51,099 bases of DNA from assembly GCA_947166155.1 (NCBI GenBank), contig CAMVDC010000003.1, positions 1-51,099 of the forward strand, in the 5' to 3' direction. This stretch comes from an uncultured Prevotellaceae bacterium. Its GTDB lineage: Bacteria > Bacteroidota > Bacteroidia > Bacteroidales > Bacteroidaceae. The position numbers and the translations under genes are program-made. Each line of letters starts with the position of its first letter. The first letter of the stretch is position 1. Below the pieces are notes generated by a model that was not told the DNA's origin, did not search any database, and saw only the letters and a program-made list of their open reading frames with translations. This document shows, one piece after another, positions 43,993 through 51,099 of this stretch.

Positions 43993-45885
43993 ATGATGAA
44001 GAAAACACTATTCACAACAGTTGCACTGACGTTGCTGACGACCGGCATCAGTGCACAAGACTTCACTGCAACTACGGCAGAGGGCATCGAGATGACCTTC
44101 AACGTAGTTAGTACTACCGACAAGACGGCTGCCGTGGGACACCGTGTTTCCACGAATGGCACCGCCATCGACAAAGCCACTACAGGCGAAGTGACCATAC
44201 CCGCCACCGTGACCTACAATGGTGAGGAATACACCGTGGTCAAGGTAGATGAACATGCGTTCAAAGGATGTGCATCAATCACGAAAGTGTCTCTGCCGAA
44301 AACATGCACCATTATAGATTCTTATGGTTTCAATGGCTGTACATCGCTCACCTCGGTATCAGGACTCGAGGCATGCACCACCGTTCAGAGCTATGCATTC
44401 GACGGAGCACAACTGAAGACTGCCGACCTGGCTTCGTGTACCGAACTGGGTCAGTGCGCATTCAACAATTGTACATCATTGGAAAGTGTAAACATTCCGT
44501 TGCTAACCGTTATTCCTAGCATGGCATTCAGTAGTTGTACGGCACTTACAACCATCGACCTTAAAAACGTGACACAGATTGAACAATCTGCGTTCTCATA
44601 TTGCTCATCACTCACAAATGTCGACCTGCAAAACGTCACATCGTTGGGCACAGCATTCAGAGAATGTTCAGCCTTAACCACTGTAAGCAATTTGTCGAAA
44701 GTCACAATAATTGAGAGCTATACATTTTACAATTGCAACAACCTGAAAACTGTAGGCGACCTGTCGAACGTCACAGAAATTGATAATCATGCATTTTATA
44801 GCTGCGACAACCTCGAAGACGTCGACCTCTCGGCATGTACCACAATAGGCGAAAAAGCGTTCTATGAATGCAAAACACTGACCACTATCGACATATCTTG
44901 CTGCACAAATATCGGCAAGGAAGCATTTAACGGATGTAATGCACTCACCACCGTGATATGCAACAATCTCACACCACCGTCAAGCAACATAGAGAATGGC
45001 TCATACTTTTTACCCCAAACGACCACCATCACACTCTACGTACCCAAAAGCGCCATCGATACCTACAAAGCATCCGTATTTTGCAAACCATGGAATCTCG
45101 TCACAGGCGGAGTGAAAGCAGTAGAAGATCTGAGCATGAAATTCTCCATCCCGACCATCGAAGACGTCAACGTGACCTACAAGATTAGTTCCCTCAATGC
45201 CAAAACATGCAGTGTGGGCGACGGAGGAAACAACGCAGTAAGGACCAATGTTACAGGCACAGTCACCATACCCGAAACCGTGACATACCTCAGCCACACA
45301 TACCGTGTAACCAAAATCAACGACATGGCACTATTTGGATGCAAGATAACGAAAGTCAACCTGCCCGACGGACTCACTATTGGCGAAGCAGCATTCGAGA
45401 ACTGTGCATCCATGTCAAGTATCAACCTCTCGAAAGTAACGGACATAGGTCCCTCGGCATTCTTTGACTGCAAAGCCCTCACCTTTGTCGACATCTCGGC
45501 ATGCACCAGCCTGCAGGCCCAAGCATTCATGAATTGCACAAAACTCACTACCGTCATCGGTCCCAAGAATCATACCGGCGATTTAGGTTTAAAAGCATTC
45601 GCTGATTGCAACGCACTGAAACTTGTATATATGCCCTGCACCACACCGCCTGCCATCGAAACCAGTCAGTGGAGCCAATTCCTCAACATAAGCGACAAAT
45701 GCCGTCTCTACATCCCTGCCGGCACACTCGCCAAATACACCGCAGCGGGATGGACCACCACCCTCTTTAAGGGCGGCATCATAGGCAGCGGCAGCATGAA
45801 GGGCGACGTTGACGGCGACGGAGAAGTAACCGCACAAGATGCATCACTCATACAGCAGAAGGTGGCAGGAAAGATTGAGTGGTAA
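43993..45885 (+). CDS. Secreted BspA-type leucine-rich repeat protein with half-dockerin tail (3 of 4)
   Basis: Start at 43993 (MMKKTLFTTVALTLLTTGISAQ, signal peptide); the second ATG three bases on is equally possible. About 630 residues. Two head-plus-LRR modules: the first from about 23 (TTAEGIEMTFNVVS) with about 12 LRR_5 repeats, the second from about 385 (VNVTYKISSLNAKTCSVGDG) with fewer. A cap segment (LYIPAGTLAKYTAAGWTT) precedes the tail GDVDGDGEVTAQD ... KVAGKIEW, a perfect DxDxDGxVxxxD calcium loop. Nearly every repeat keeps a cysteine (AFxxC). Its nearest relative in the window is the next gene. Confidence 0.9.
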   Translation: MMKKTLFTTVALTLLTTGISAQDFTATTAEGIEMTFNVVSTTDKTAAVGHRVSTNGTAIDKATTGEVTIPATVTYNGEEYTVVKVDEHAFKGCASITKVSLPKTCTIIDSYGFNGCTSLTSVSGLEACTTVQSYAFDGAQLKTADLASCTELGQCAFNNCTSLESVNIPLLTVIPSMAFSSCTALTTIDLKNVTQIEQSAFSYCSSLTNVDLQNVTSLGTAFRECSALTTVSNLSKVTIIESYTFYNCNNLKTVGDLSNVTEIDNHAFYSCDNLEDVDLSACTTIGEKAFYECKTLTTIDISCCTNIGKEAFNGCNALTTVICNNLTPPSSNIENGSYFLPQTTTITLYVPKSAIDTYKASVFCKPWNLVTGGVKAVEDLSMKFSIPTIEDVNVTYKISSLNAKTCSVGDGGNNAVRTNVTGTVTIPETVTYLSHTYRVTKINDMALFGCKITKVNLPDGLTIGEAAFENCASMSSINLSKVTDIGPSAFFDCKALTFVDISACTSLQAQAFMNCTKLTTVIGPKNHTGDLGLKAFADCNALKLVYMPCTTPPAIETSQWSQFLNISDKCRLYIPAGTLAKYTAAGWTTTLFKGGIIGSGSMKGDVDGDGEVTAQDASLIQQKVAGKIEW

Positions 45886-46074
45886 ACCTCCCCTAACCCC
45901 TCCCAAGTAAACCTCCCCTAACCCCTCCCAAGTAAACCTCCCCTAACCCCTCCCAAGGAGGGGAACGCCATCCGGAAGGAAATGCCTAAATGATAAATGA
46001 ACAAATAGACATAAATGATAAATGAACAAATAGACATAAATGGTTAAATGGTAAATTGTTAAATAGTAAATAAG
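45886..46074. repeat. Spacer with 24-bp and 25-bp tandem repeats
   Basis: Three copies of a 24-bp unit (AACCTCCCCTAACCCCTCCC + AAGT or the full hairpin) from 45886, then two copies of a 25-bp unit (AAATGATAAATGAACAAATA + GACAT) at 45986-46039. The same 25-bp unit is present once at 43671. The end is an AT-rich leader resembling that of the preceding gene (AAATGGTAAATTNTTAAATAGTAAA). Confidence 0.85.
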
Positions 46075-48555
46075 ATGATGAAAACATATATATTATCAAT
46101 AGCGCTGATGATGCTGACTACAGGCATCAGTGCGCAAGAAGCTGGAGATTGCTTCACAGCAACTACGGTGGAAGGCGTCGAAATGCTCTTCGAAATATTA
46201 GACAGTGAGAATAAGACGGTGGCTCCACAGTCACAGAATAGCAGCACAGCATCCATCGACCAAGCCACCGAAGGCGAAGTGACCGTACCCTCCACCGTGA
46301 ACTACAATGGCACTGATTACACCGTTGTACTTATAGGCGGAGGCGCATTCTACAATTGTAAGTCGATAACTAAAGTGAACCTGCCTGCCACATGTACCCA
46401 AATATATGGTGAAGCATTTGCGGGATGCACAGCCCTCACTACTGTCACAGGCATCGCAAAAGTGACAGATATCTATCGCGCGGCATTCAAGGATTGCACA
46501 TCGCTCACAAACATCACCCTCCCATTGTGCTCAACGATTGGCAATGAAGCATTCAGAGGATGCACTGAGTTGGGAATTGCGAGCCTGGCAGGAGTGGGAG
46601 CCATCGGTGAATATGCATTCTACGGGTGTAGCAAACTTAACAGTGTCACCGAATTATCGAATCTCACAAGCATCGGAGCCTTTGCTTTCTACAACTGCAA
46701 ACAGCTGACCGGTATTGGCGATTTGCCGTACGTCACTGAAGTCGGAGCAAGTGCTTTCTATGGTTGCCCACTGGTATGTGTCAATCTGTCGACAGCATGC
46801 AAGACTATCGATGAAAAAGCATTCTACAACTGCACCGCCCTCACTTATGCAGGCAACCTCTCGGCATGCGAAACAATCGGAAGTAAAGCTTTTGAGAATA
46901 CAGCAATCGAGAATGTCTACCTGCCAGCGTGCACCTCGCTTGGCAGTTATGCATTCAGCGGTTGCGCCGCATTGGAAATAGCTGATATACCATTGGTAAA
47001 GACTATCGAATATGGAACATTCAATCAATGCTCCTCACTGTCAGACATAGACCTGAAAAACGTCACAACAATCGACGGCCACGCATTCAGCAGCTGCACA
47101 TCGCTTACTGAGGTCGACCTCACAAACGCGACCACCGTCAATGCAAATGCATTCTATAAATGTAATAATCTCGCCACAGTAACCGGCTTGTCGAAATGCA
47201 CAAGCCTCGGTGCAGGTGTATTTCTATACTGCGATAAGTTGACTTCTGCCGGCGATTTGTCGAACATCACAAAAGTCGGGGCAAACGCATTCAATTATTG
47301 TGATGCACTCGAGAGTATCAACCTATCGACCGCATGCAAAAGGATTGACACGCAAGCCTTCTATGGTTGCCGTGCTCTCAAGTCGGTGGGCGACCTCTCG
47401 GCATGCGAAATAGTAGAAATCCAAGCTTTTAGAGAATCTGCAATCGAGAGTATCGACCTGCCGGCATGCACTACATTAGGTTATGGGGCATTCAGAGGTT
47501 GCAAGTCGCTCAAGAGCGCAAGCATACCGCTAATCACCAAAATACCATACGAATGCTTCTACTATTGCCAAGCTTTGAGATCGTTCGACATAACAAACAT
47601 AACAGAATTAGGCAAAGAAGCATTCAAGAATTGTAATACCCTTGAAGCAGTGTTGTGCAACACGTCAACACCACCCACACTGGGCACCGACGTATTCACC
47701 AGCACGGCAGCCACAGTGTATGTGCCCGACAATAAAGCCATACTTGCATTCAAGAATGCAGGATGGACCAGCGAGGTGATTCCTGGCGGAGTGAAAAGGA
47801 TTGGTAAGACATTCACCTACACGACGATTGAAGGCGTAGAGGTGACATTCAGCTTCGACAACATCGATGCCACTACATGCAGTGTGGGCGACGGAAGCAA
47901 CTGCGCTATCGACAACACAACTGCCGGCACCATCACCCTACCCGACACAGCAGTTTACTTCGGACGCAAATACGGCGTGACTGCAATCGCTGCCAGCGCA
48001 TTCAAGAGCTGCGGAAACATCACGGCTGTCAACTTGCCTGCTGGTCTCCCAATAGGCACCAACGCATTCAACGCATGCACCCAACTGGCCGACATCGACC
48101 TCTCGACAGTCACAAGCATAGCAATGGGAGCATTCTATGATTGCGATGCACTCACATTTATCGACCTCACGAGTTGCACAGCAATCAGCGGTCAGGCATT
48201 TGCCGGCTGCGATAATCTCAACTGCGTGATAGGCCTGCAAAGCGCAACATTAGGTACCCGTGCATTCGACAGTTGCAAAGAGCTCAGGCTTGTGCAATCG
48301 TTAGGCACCAACCCTCCAACGATAACGACCGATGCGTCAAGCCAGTTTAATAAGATCAACGACGGCTGCCGTCTGCTCATCCCAAGCAACACGTTGGATA
48401 AATACACCGCAGCCGGCTGGACGACCTCGGTCTTCGGTGGAGGTATCGATACCGAAGAAGGCGGCATGAAGGGCGATGTGGACGAAGACGGAGAAGTGAC
48501 CGCACAGGATGCTTCGCTCATACAGCAGAAGGTAGCTGGAAAGATTGAGTGGTAA
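46075..48555 (+). CDS. Secreted BspA-type leucine-rich repeat protein with half-dockerin tail (4 of 4)
   Basis: The 826-residue protein has a signal peptide (ILSIALMMLTTGISAQ). A first module from about 25 (TTVEGVEMLFEILD) has some 22 LRR_5 repeats of the IGxxAFxxCxxL type. A cap (VYVPDNKAILAFKNAGWTSEVIPGG) follows, then a second module from about 585 (TTIEGVEVTFSFDN) and the tail GDVDEDGEVTAQD ... KVAGKIEW. It is the longest of the pure LRR members; repeat number evidently varies between paralogues, as expected from unequal recombination. Two hairpins follow the stop. Confidence 0.9.
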   Translation: MMKTYILSIALMMLTTGISAQEAGDCFTATTVEGVEMLFEILDSENKTVAPQSQNSSTASIDQATEGEVTVPSTVNYNGTDYTVVLIGGGAFYNCKSITKVNLPATCTQIYGEAFAGCTALTTVTGIAKVTDIYRAAFKDCTSLTNITLPLCSTIGNEAFRGCTELGIASLAGVGAIGEYAFYGCSKLNSVTELSNLTSIGAFAFYNCKQLTGIGDLPYVTEVGASAFYGCPLVCVNLSTACKTIDEKAFYNCTALTYAGNLSACETIGSKAFENTAIENVYLPACTSLGSYAFSGCAALEIADIPLVKTIEYGTFNQCSSLSDIDLKNVTTIDGHAFSSCTSLTEVDLTNATTVNANAFYKCNNLATVTGLSKCTSLGAGVFLYCDKLTSAGDLSNITKVGANAFNYCDALESINLSTACKRIDTQAFYGCRALKSVGDLSACEIVEIQAFRESAIESIDLPACTTLGYGAFRGCKSLKSASIPLITKIPYECFYYCQALRSFDITNITELGKEAFKNCNTLEAVLCNTSTPPTLGTDVFTSTAATVYVPDNKAILAFKNAGWTSEVIPGGVKRIGKTFTYTTIEGVEVTFSFDNIDATTCSVGDGSNCAIDNTTAGTITLPDTAVYFGRKYGVTAIAASAFKSCGNITAVNLPAGLPIGTNAFNACTQLADIDLSTVTSIAMGAFYDCDALTFIDLTSCTAISGQAFAGCDNLNCVIGLQSATLGTRAFDSCKELRLVQSLGTNPPTITTDASSQFNKINDGCRLLIPSNTLDKYTAAGWTTSVFGGGIDTEEGGMKGDVDEDGEVTAQDASLIQQKVAGKIEW

Positions 48556-48569
48556 AGAGCAGACACAGA

Positions 48570-48620
48570 CCCTCTCCCCTGCCCTCCCCCTTTATGGGGA
48601 GGGAGGTCGCGGGAGGGGAA
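48570..48620 (+). terminator. GC-rich hairpin after the BspA-type cluster
   Basis: CCCTCCCC (48582-48589) pairs with GGGGAGGG (48596-48603) around CTTTAT, with an outer CCTCTCCCC / GGGAGGGG pairing. No U-tract follows, so it may be an RNA stability or REP-like element rather than a classical terminator. Confidence 0.55.
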
Positions 48621-48648
48621 GTAAGAGGAAGAGAATATAAAATAGAGA

Positions 48649-48682
48649 AAGGGGATGTGCCTCGGCCGAGGCACATCCCCTT
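48649..48682. terminator. Perfect 17-bp inverted repeat between BspA cluster and hsp20
   Basis: AAGGGGATGTGCCTCGG is followed immediately by its reverse complement. It shares the GGGGATGTGCC stem with the glgP/fcl terminator. The minus side continues TCTCTATTTTAT, so it can end the hsp20 transcript. Confidence 0.8.
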
Positions 48683-48707
48683 CTGCATGTAATCAAATCA
48701 ATCAGTG

Positions 48708-49136
48708 TTACTTCACCTCTATCTGTTGCGATACCTTTGGTTCTTCCTTCACCTCGATCTTTGGGAGGCTGACGGTGAGCACGCCGTGCTCCACCTTGGC
48801 ACCGATTTTCTTCTTGTCGACATCCTCGGGCAGGATGAGGGTCTGCTGATACTCTGAGTAAGCAAACTCGCGGCGCAGGTAGCGCATCTGCTTGTTCTCC
48901 TCCTTCTGCTCAGTCTTCTTCTCCATCTTGATTACGAGGTCGCCTTCGTCGTTGATCTGTACGCTGAAGTCATCCTTGCTCATGCCTGGAGCAGCCAGTT
49001 CGACAGAATATCCGTCGGTAGTTTCAATCACGTTGATAGCCGGTGCAGTAGCGTTGGTTTTTGGCATCCAAGTGTTGTCGAAGAAATCGTTGAAAATCTC
49101 CGGGAGCCATGCTCCTTGTCTCTGAATCTGTCTCAT
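48708..49136 (-). CDS. Hsp20/alpha-crystallin family small heat-shock protein
   Basis: I use the ATG at 49136 (MRQIQRQGAWLPEIFNDFFD), 142 residues, because an AGGAGAT stretch is well spaced from it; an ATG two codons upstream is too close. Alpha-crystallin domain about residues 35-125 with ELAAPGMSKDDFSVQI and GVLTVSLPKIE, the latter containing the family's (G)xLxxxxPK strand. It holds unfolded proteins under stress as oligomers. The GGAGA motif is notable because Bacteroidota mostly lack Shine-Dalgarno dependence. No -7 element was recognised. Confidence 0.94.
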   Translation of the reverse strand: MRQIQRQGAWLPEIFNDFFDNTWMPKTNATAPAINVIETTDGYSVELAAPGMSKDDFSVQINDEGDLVIKMEKKTEQKEENKQMRYLRREFAYSEYQQTLILPEDVDKKKIGAKVEHGVLTVSLPKIEVKEEPKVSQQIEVK

Positions 49137-49399
49137 AATCATATCTCCTATTCTTTTAATTTTGTTTGTTATTAATCGTTTTATTTATCGCTTTCACCCC
49201 AACTAATGCAAACAAGCGTGCCAGCAGAAAAAGTCTCTGCCCCTATGTCATATAGTCAGAAACCTACGCCATTATGGCGGAATTCATAGCAATATTTATT
49301 AATTGATAATTGAAAATTGACTATTGATAATTAGCCATGCGTTGAGAAAAAAACTCATGACTTTTGCCCCGTAAATATGGAACTATATGCTCGCAATTT
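49137..49399. other. AT-rich spacer upstream of hsp20
   Basis: Nothing gene-like; an AATTGATAATTGAAAATTGACTATTGATAATTAGC run at about 49300-49335 is loosely repetitive. It presumably holds the hsp20 promoter, but no TAnnTTTG was found at a good distance. Confidence 0.5.
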
Positions 49400-49553
49400 C
49401 GAGAGTGCGCACTCGCGGCCCCGAGAGTGCGCACTCGCAGGCCCGAGAGTGCGCACTCGCAGGCTCGAAAGTGCGCACTCGCAGAAACGAGAGTCCGAAG
49501 GCACAGAACTGAGAGTCCGAAGGCACAGAACCGAGAGTCCGAATGTAGTTTAA
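49400..49553. repeat. 22-bp tandem array, 7 units, two unit types
   Basis: Four units with CGAGAGTGCGCACTCGC plus GGCCC/AGGCC linkers (49400-49487) are followed in register by three with GAGAGTCCGAAGGCACAGAA (49488-49553, last incomplete in match). The first type is the same as at 30313-30400. Confidence 0.93.
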
Positions 49554-49778
49554 CGATTTTAGTTGACTACTTGTGGTCTTACTCACGATAAGGGTTGACC
49601 CGGGTTAAACTTAATTTTAATTCACGTTGACTCGACTTTACGTTAGTCATAAATAAGGTTTACATAATACCTCAAAACAAGTGTGAGAGGACATGGCTGT
49701 CAATCTCTGCCTTCTGTTCATGTCCCGCTCTTGAGCAGGACATTCTTCCTGGGTCAATGCAAAGGTACAGCTTTTATT
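49554..49778. other. Spacer between array and transposase, with near-palindrome and hairpin
   Basis: GTTGACCCGGGTTAAC at about 49593-49608 is a near-perfect palindrome. A hairpin ATGTCCCGCTC / GAGCAGGACAT is at 49720-49743. The minus strand at 49760-49767 reads TACCTTTG, a -7-like element pointing out of the insertion sequence toward the array and hsp20. The IS end must lie in this stretch, but I cannot place it without the other terminus. Confidence 0.5.
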
Positions 49779-50735
49779 TCATGCCGCCAAGGATTTGATG
49801 GCATTTTCTCTGTAGCTCTTCCACTTTTTCTCCAGTTCGCCCGTACATAGGGCTGCCTCGGCCGGCGTTTTCCAGTCAAGGCTCATGTGCGGACGCTCAT
49901 TGTTGTAGAAGTCGATAGCCACCTTCAATGCCTTTCTGACCTCCTCTATAGAGAAGAAGGACATCCCCATAAGCAATTCGTTCTTGATGATGCCGTTCAC
50001 GCGCTCGGCCACGGCATTGTCCTTCGGGTCGCCACATTCGGTCATACTTATCTTTATATGATGTTTCTTCAGGAGTTTAGTGTAATCGTAGCTGGCGTAC
50101 TGTACGCCACGGTCAGAGTGATGGATGAGGTCGGCGGCAGGGGCACCGCCAAGACGCCCAAGGGCCATGTTGAGGGCTTCGATGGCAAACTTGGCCTCCA
50201 GCGTCTCACCTACGCACCAGCCGATGATCTCCTTCGTGTAGTAGTCTGTCACAAGAGACAGGTAGCAGAACTCATATTCACCCGTCTCGGCGTTGAGGTA
50301 GACAACCATATAGGTGATATCGCTTACCCACAGCTGGTTGGGACGCAGCGGGATGAGTTCCTTGACCAGGTTCGGATACAGCGGCAGGTCATGGTCGGAG
50401 TCTGTTGTCCTGACACGGCGCTTCTTCTTGCGTACCTTCAGGTTGTACTTCTCGATGATGTCGTAGAAGCGGTTGTAGCCAACGCTGTGATCGTCGCCAA
50501 ACTCCTTCTTGTACATCTTCCAGAGCTTGCCGCCGCCGATACCACGGTCCTTCTGGCGAATGCGCCTGATATACTCTACGCAGAACGCCTCCTCGGCCAG
50601 TTTACACAGGGCCGTGTCTCCATGCTTATAGTAGGCCTGGGATGACACACCAAGCAGCTTACACTGAGACGTGACAGGATATGTCTTCGCGTCGCGAGTG
50701 TAAAGCCTACCAACTACTTGGTGCCAGCTTTTTTT
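49779..50735 (-). CDS. IS3-family transposase OrfB (DDE domain)
   Basis: DDE retroviral-integrase-fold domain with D in LWVSDITY, D in HHSDRGVQYAS and E in VAERVNGIIKNE, ending in the NNERPHMSLDWKTPAEA segment, all typical of IS3 OrfB. A separate start would be a GTG at 50648. However, the frame stays open upstream to the A7 run at 50729-50735, giving SWHQVVGRLYTRDAKTYPVT before CKLLGVSSQAYYKHG, the usual IS3 beginning. The functional product is therefore most likely the OrfAB fusion made by -1 frameshifting. Confidence 0.92.
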   Translation of the reverse strand, partial: KKSWHQVVGRLYTRDAKTYPVTSQCKLLGVSSQAYYKHGDTALCKLAEEAFCVEYIRRIRQKDRGIGGGKLWKMYKKEFGDDHSVGYNRFYDIIEKYNLKVRKKKRRVRTTDSDHDLPLYPNLVKELIPLRPNQLWVSDITYMVVYLNAETGEYEFCYLSLVTDYYTKEIIGWCVGETLEAKFAIEALNMALGRLGGAPAADLIHHSDRGVQYASYDYTKLLKKHHIKISMTECGDPKDNAVAERVNGIIKNELLMGMSFFSIEEVRKALKVAIDFYNNERPHMSLDWKTPAEAALCTGELEKKWKSYRENAIKSLAA

Positions 50736-51085
50736 AAGTCGATGCCATACACCTCCTTGCCAAATGCCACCATCTCCTCATAGAAGTCTGCACGCAGCTT
50801 CTCACGCTTCAACTCTGACTTCAGGGTTGACAATTCCTCGAGCAACTTCTGGTACTCGTCAGGATTTACTTCGTCTCTCTTCTTCTTCATTTGCTCTGCC
50901 AATTCTGGATATTCGGATGCAAAGGTACGAAGAAAACGGTAAACTTGAGTGCGTTTAACTCCTGTTTTTGAAATAATTTCAGGAACACTGAGGTGCTCTA
51001 AGTGATGCATCTCATAAATCTGCCTCATTTTGTTAATACGAGTGGAGGACTTCACATAATTACTTTCATTGGGTTGTTTCACCAT
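50714..51085 (-). CDS. IS3-family transposase OrfA (helix-turn-helix)
   Basis: The 123-residue protein has an N-terminal HTH (LSVPEIISKTGVKRTQVYRFLRTFA) and a C-terminal coiled coil/leucine-zipper-like stretch (about 70-110, KLLEELSTLKSELKREKLRADFYEEM), the standard OrfA layout. It ends DLKKAGTK, with the two lysines encoded by the slippery A7 run. Its start is 14 bp from the window edge. Confidence 0.9.
   Translation of the reverse strand: MVKQPNESNYVKSSTRINKMRQIYEMHHLEHLSVPEIISKTGVKRTQVYRFLRTFASEYPELAEQMKKKRDEVNPDEYQKLLEELSTLKSELKREKLRADFYEEMVAFGKEVYGIDLKKAGTK
50729..50735 (-). promoter_or_regulatory. A7 programmed -1 frameshift site of the IS3 transposase
   Basis: On the minus strand OrfA reads TTA AAA AAA GCT. 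Slipping back one base on A-AAA-AAA continues as AGC TGG CAC in the open OrfB frame, with no stop until the end of OrfB. This is the classic IS3 arrangement for OrfAB production. Confidence 0.8.
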
Positions 51086-51099
51086 GATTCTTGAACTTT

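Larger units (their letters stand above)
49720..51099 (-). mobile_element. IS3-family insertion sequence, partial (runs off right edge)
   Basis: Two overlapping transposase frames (orfA 50714-51085, orfB 49779-50648 and upstream) joined by an A7 slippery site are typical of IS3-family elements. The 5' terminus lies beyond base 51099, so the inverted repeats and target duplication cannot be verified; the left boundary given is approximate (hairpin). Confidence 0.85.

Noticed and set aside
43638..44207. 189-codon minus-strand frame across the spacer and the start of gene 3
   Set aside because: Most of it is the antisense image of the BspA-type gene and the rest covers AT-rich leader; low-complexity composition.
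5687..49553. CRISPR array interpretation of the 22-bp repeats
   Set aside because: Units are directly adjacent with no unique spacers, no cas genes are in the window, and unit sequences drift between neighbours.

Overview
The window is a piece of a Bacteroidota chromosome, most likely order Bacteroidales (Prevotellaceae or Muribaculaceae-like). Evidence: many upstream regions carry the Bacteroidota -7 element TAnnTTTG; there is no general Shine-Dalgarno pattern; and family-restricted genes are present (a DUF4295-type ribosomal protein after rpmB-rpmG, DUF5606, long NusB, GT3-type glycogen synthase, GH97, BspA-type leucine-rich repeat proteins). The species cannot be fixed from sequence alone.

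Layout. 1-3.4 kb: 3' end of a GT3 glycogen synthase followed by an alpha-glucan phosphorylase. 3.5-5.3 kb (minus): a GtrB-like glycosyltransferase overlapping GDP-L-fucose synthase. 6-8 kb: a secreted S15/CocE-type hydrolase, divergent from rpmB-rpmG-DUF4295, then a NhaC antiporter. 10.4-14.6 kb (minus): YraN-like, DUF5606, coaE, YbbR-like, yajC and nusB. Then a PUR-alpha-like protein, tRNA-Cys, and a BlaI/M56 regulator-sensor pair. 18.8-30.1 kb (minus): GH127, manA, aroB, GH97, nrnA-like, serS, a small basic protein and a stand-alone AICAR transformylase. 30.6-37.9 kb: a low-complexity Lys/Ala/Pro/Glu protein, an M61 peptidase, an Lrp regulator divergent from metY, and a GH30 enzyme. 38.1-48.6 kb (plus): four secreted BspA-type proteins sharing one C-terminal half-dockerin tail, one with FN3 and gingipain-like adhesin modules. 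Then Hsp20 and an IS3-family element running off the right edge.

The most unusual content is not coding. At least six intergenic regions hold tandem arrays with a strict 22-bp period although their unit sequences differ (5687-6038, 15539-16000, 26110-26285, 30313-30400, 36312-36355, 49400-49553). The two longest share a palindrome-rich 4-unit block. They also share, inverted, a hairpin, a pyrimidine tract and a GC/AT alternating tract that face the downstream gene in both cases. A separate 8-bp array family lies just upstream of yajC, manA and aroB.

The second notable item is the set of four surface proteins with almost identical C-terminal EF-hand tails, which looks like a shared attachment or assembly module. 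No CRISPR array, prophage or plasmid origin was recognised.
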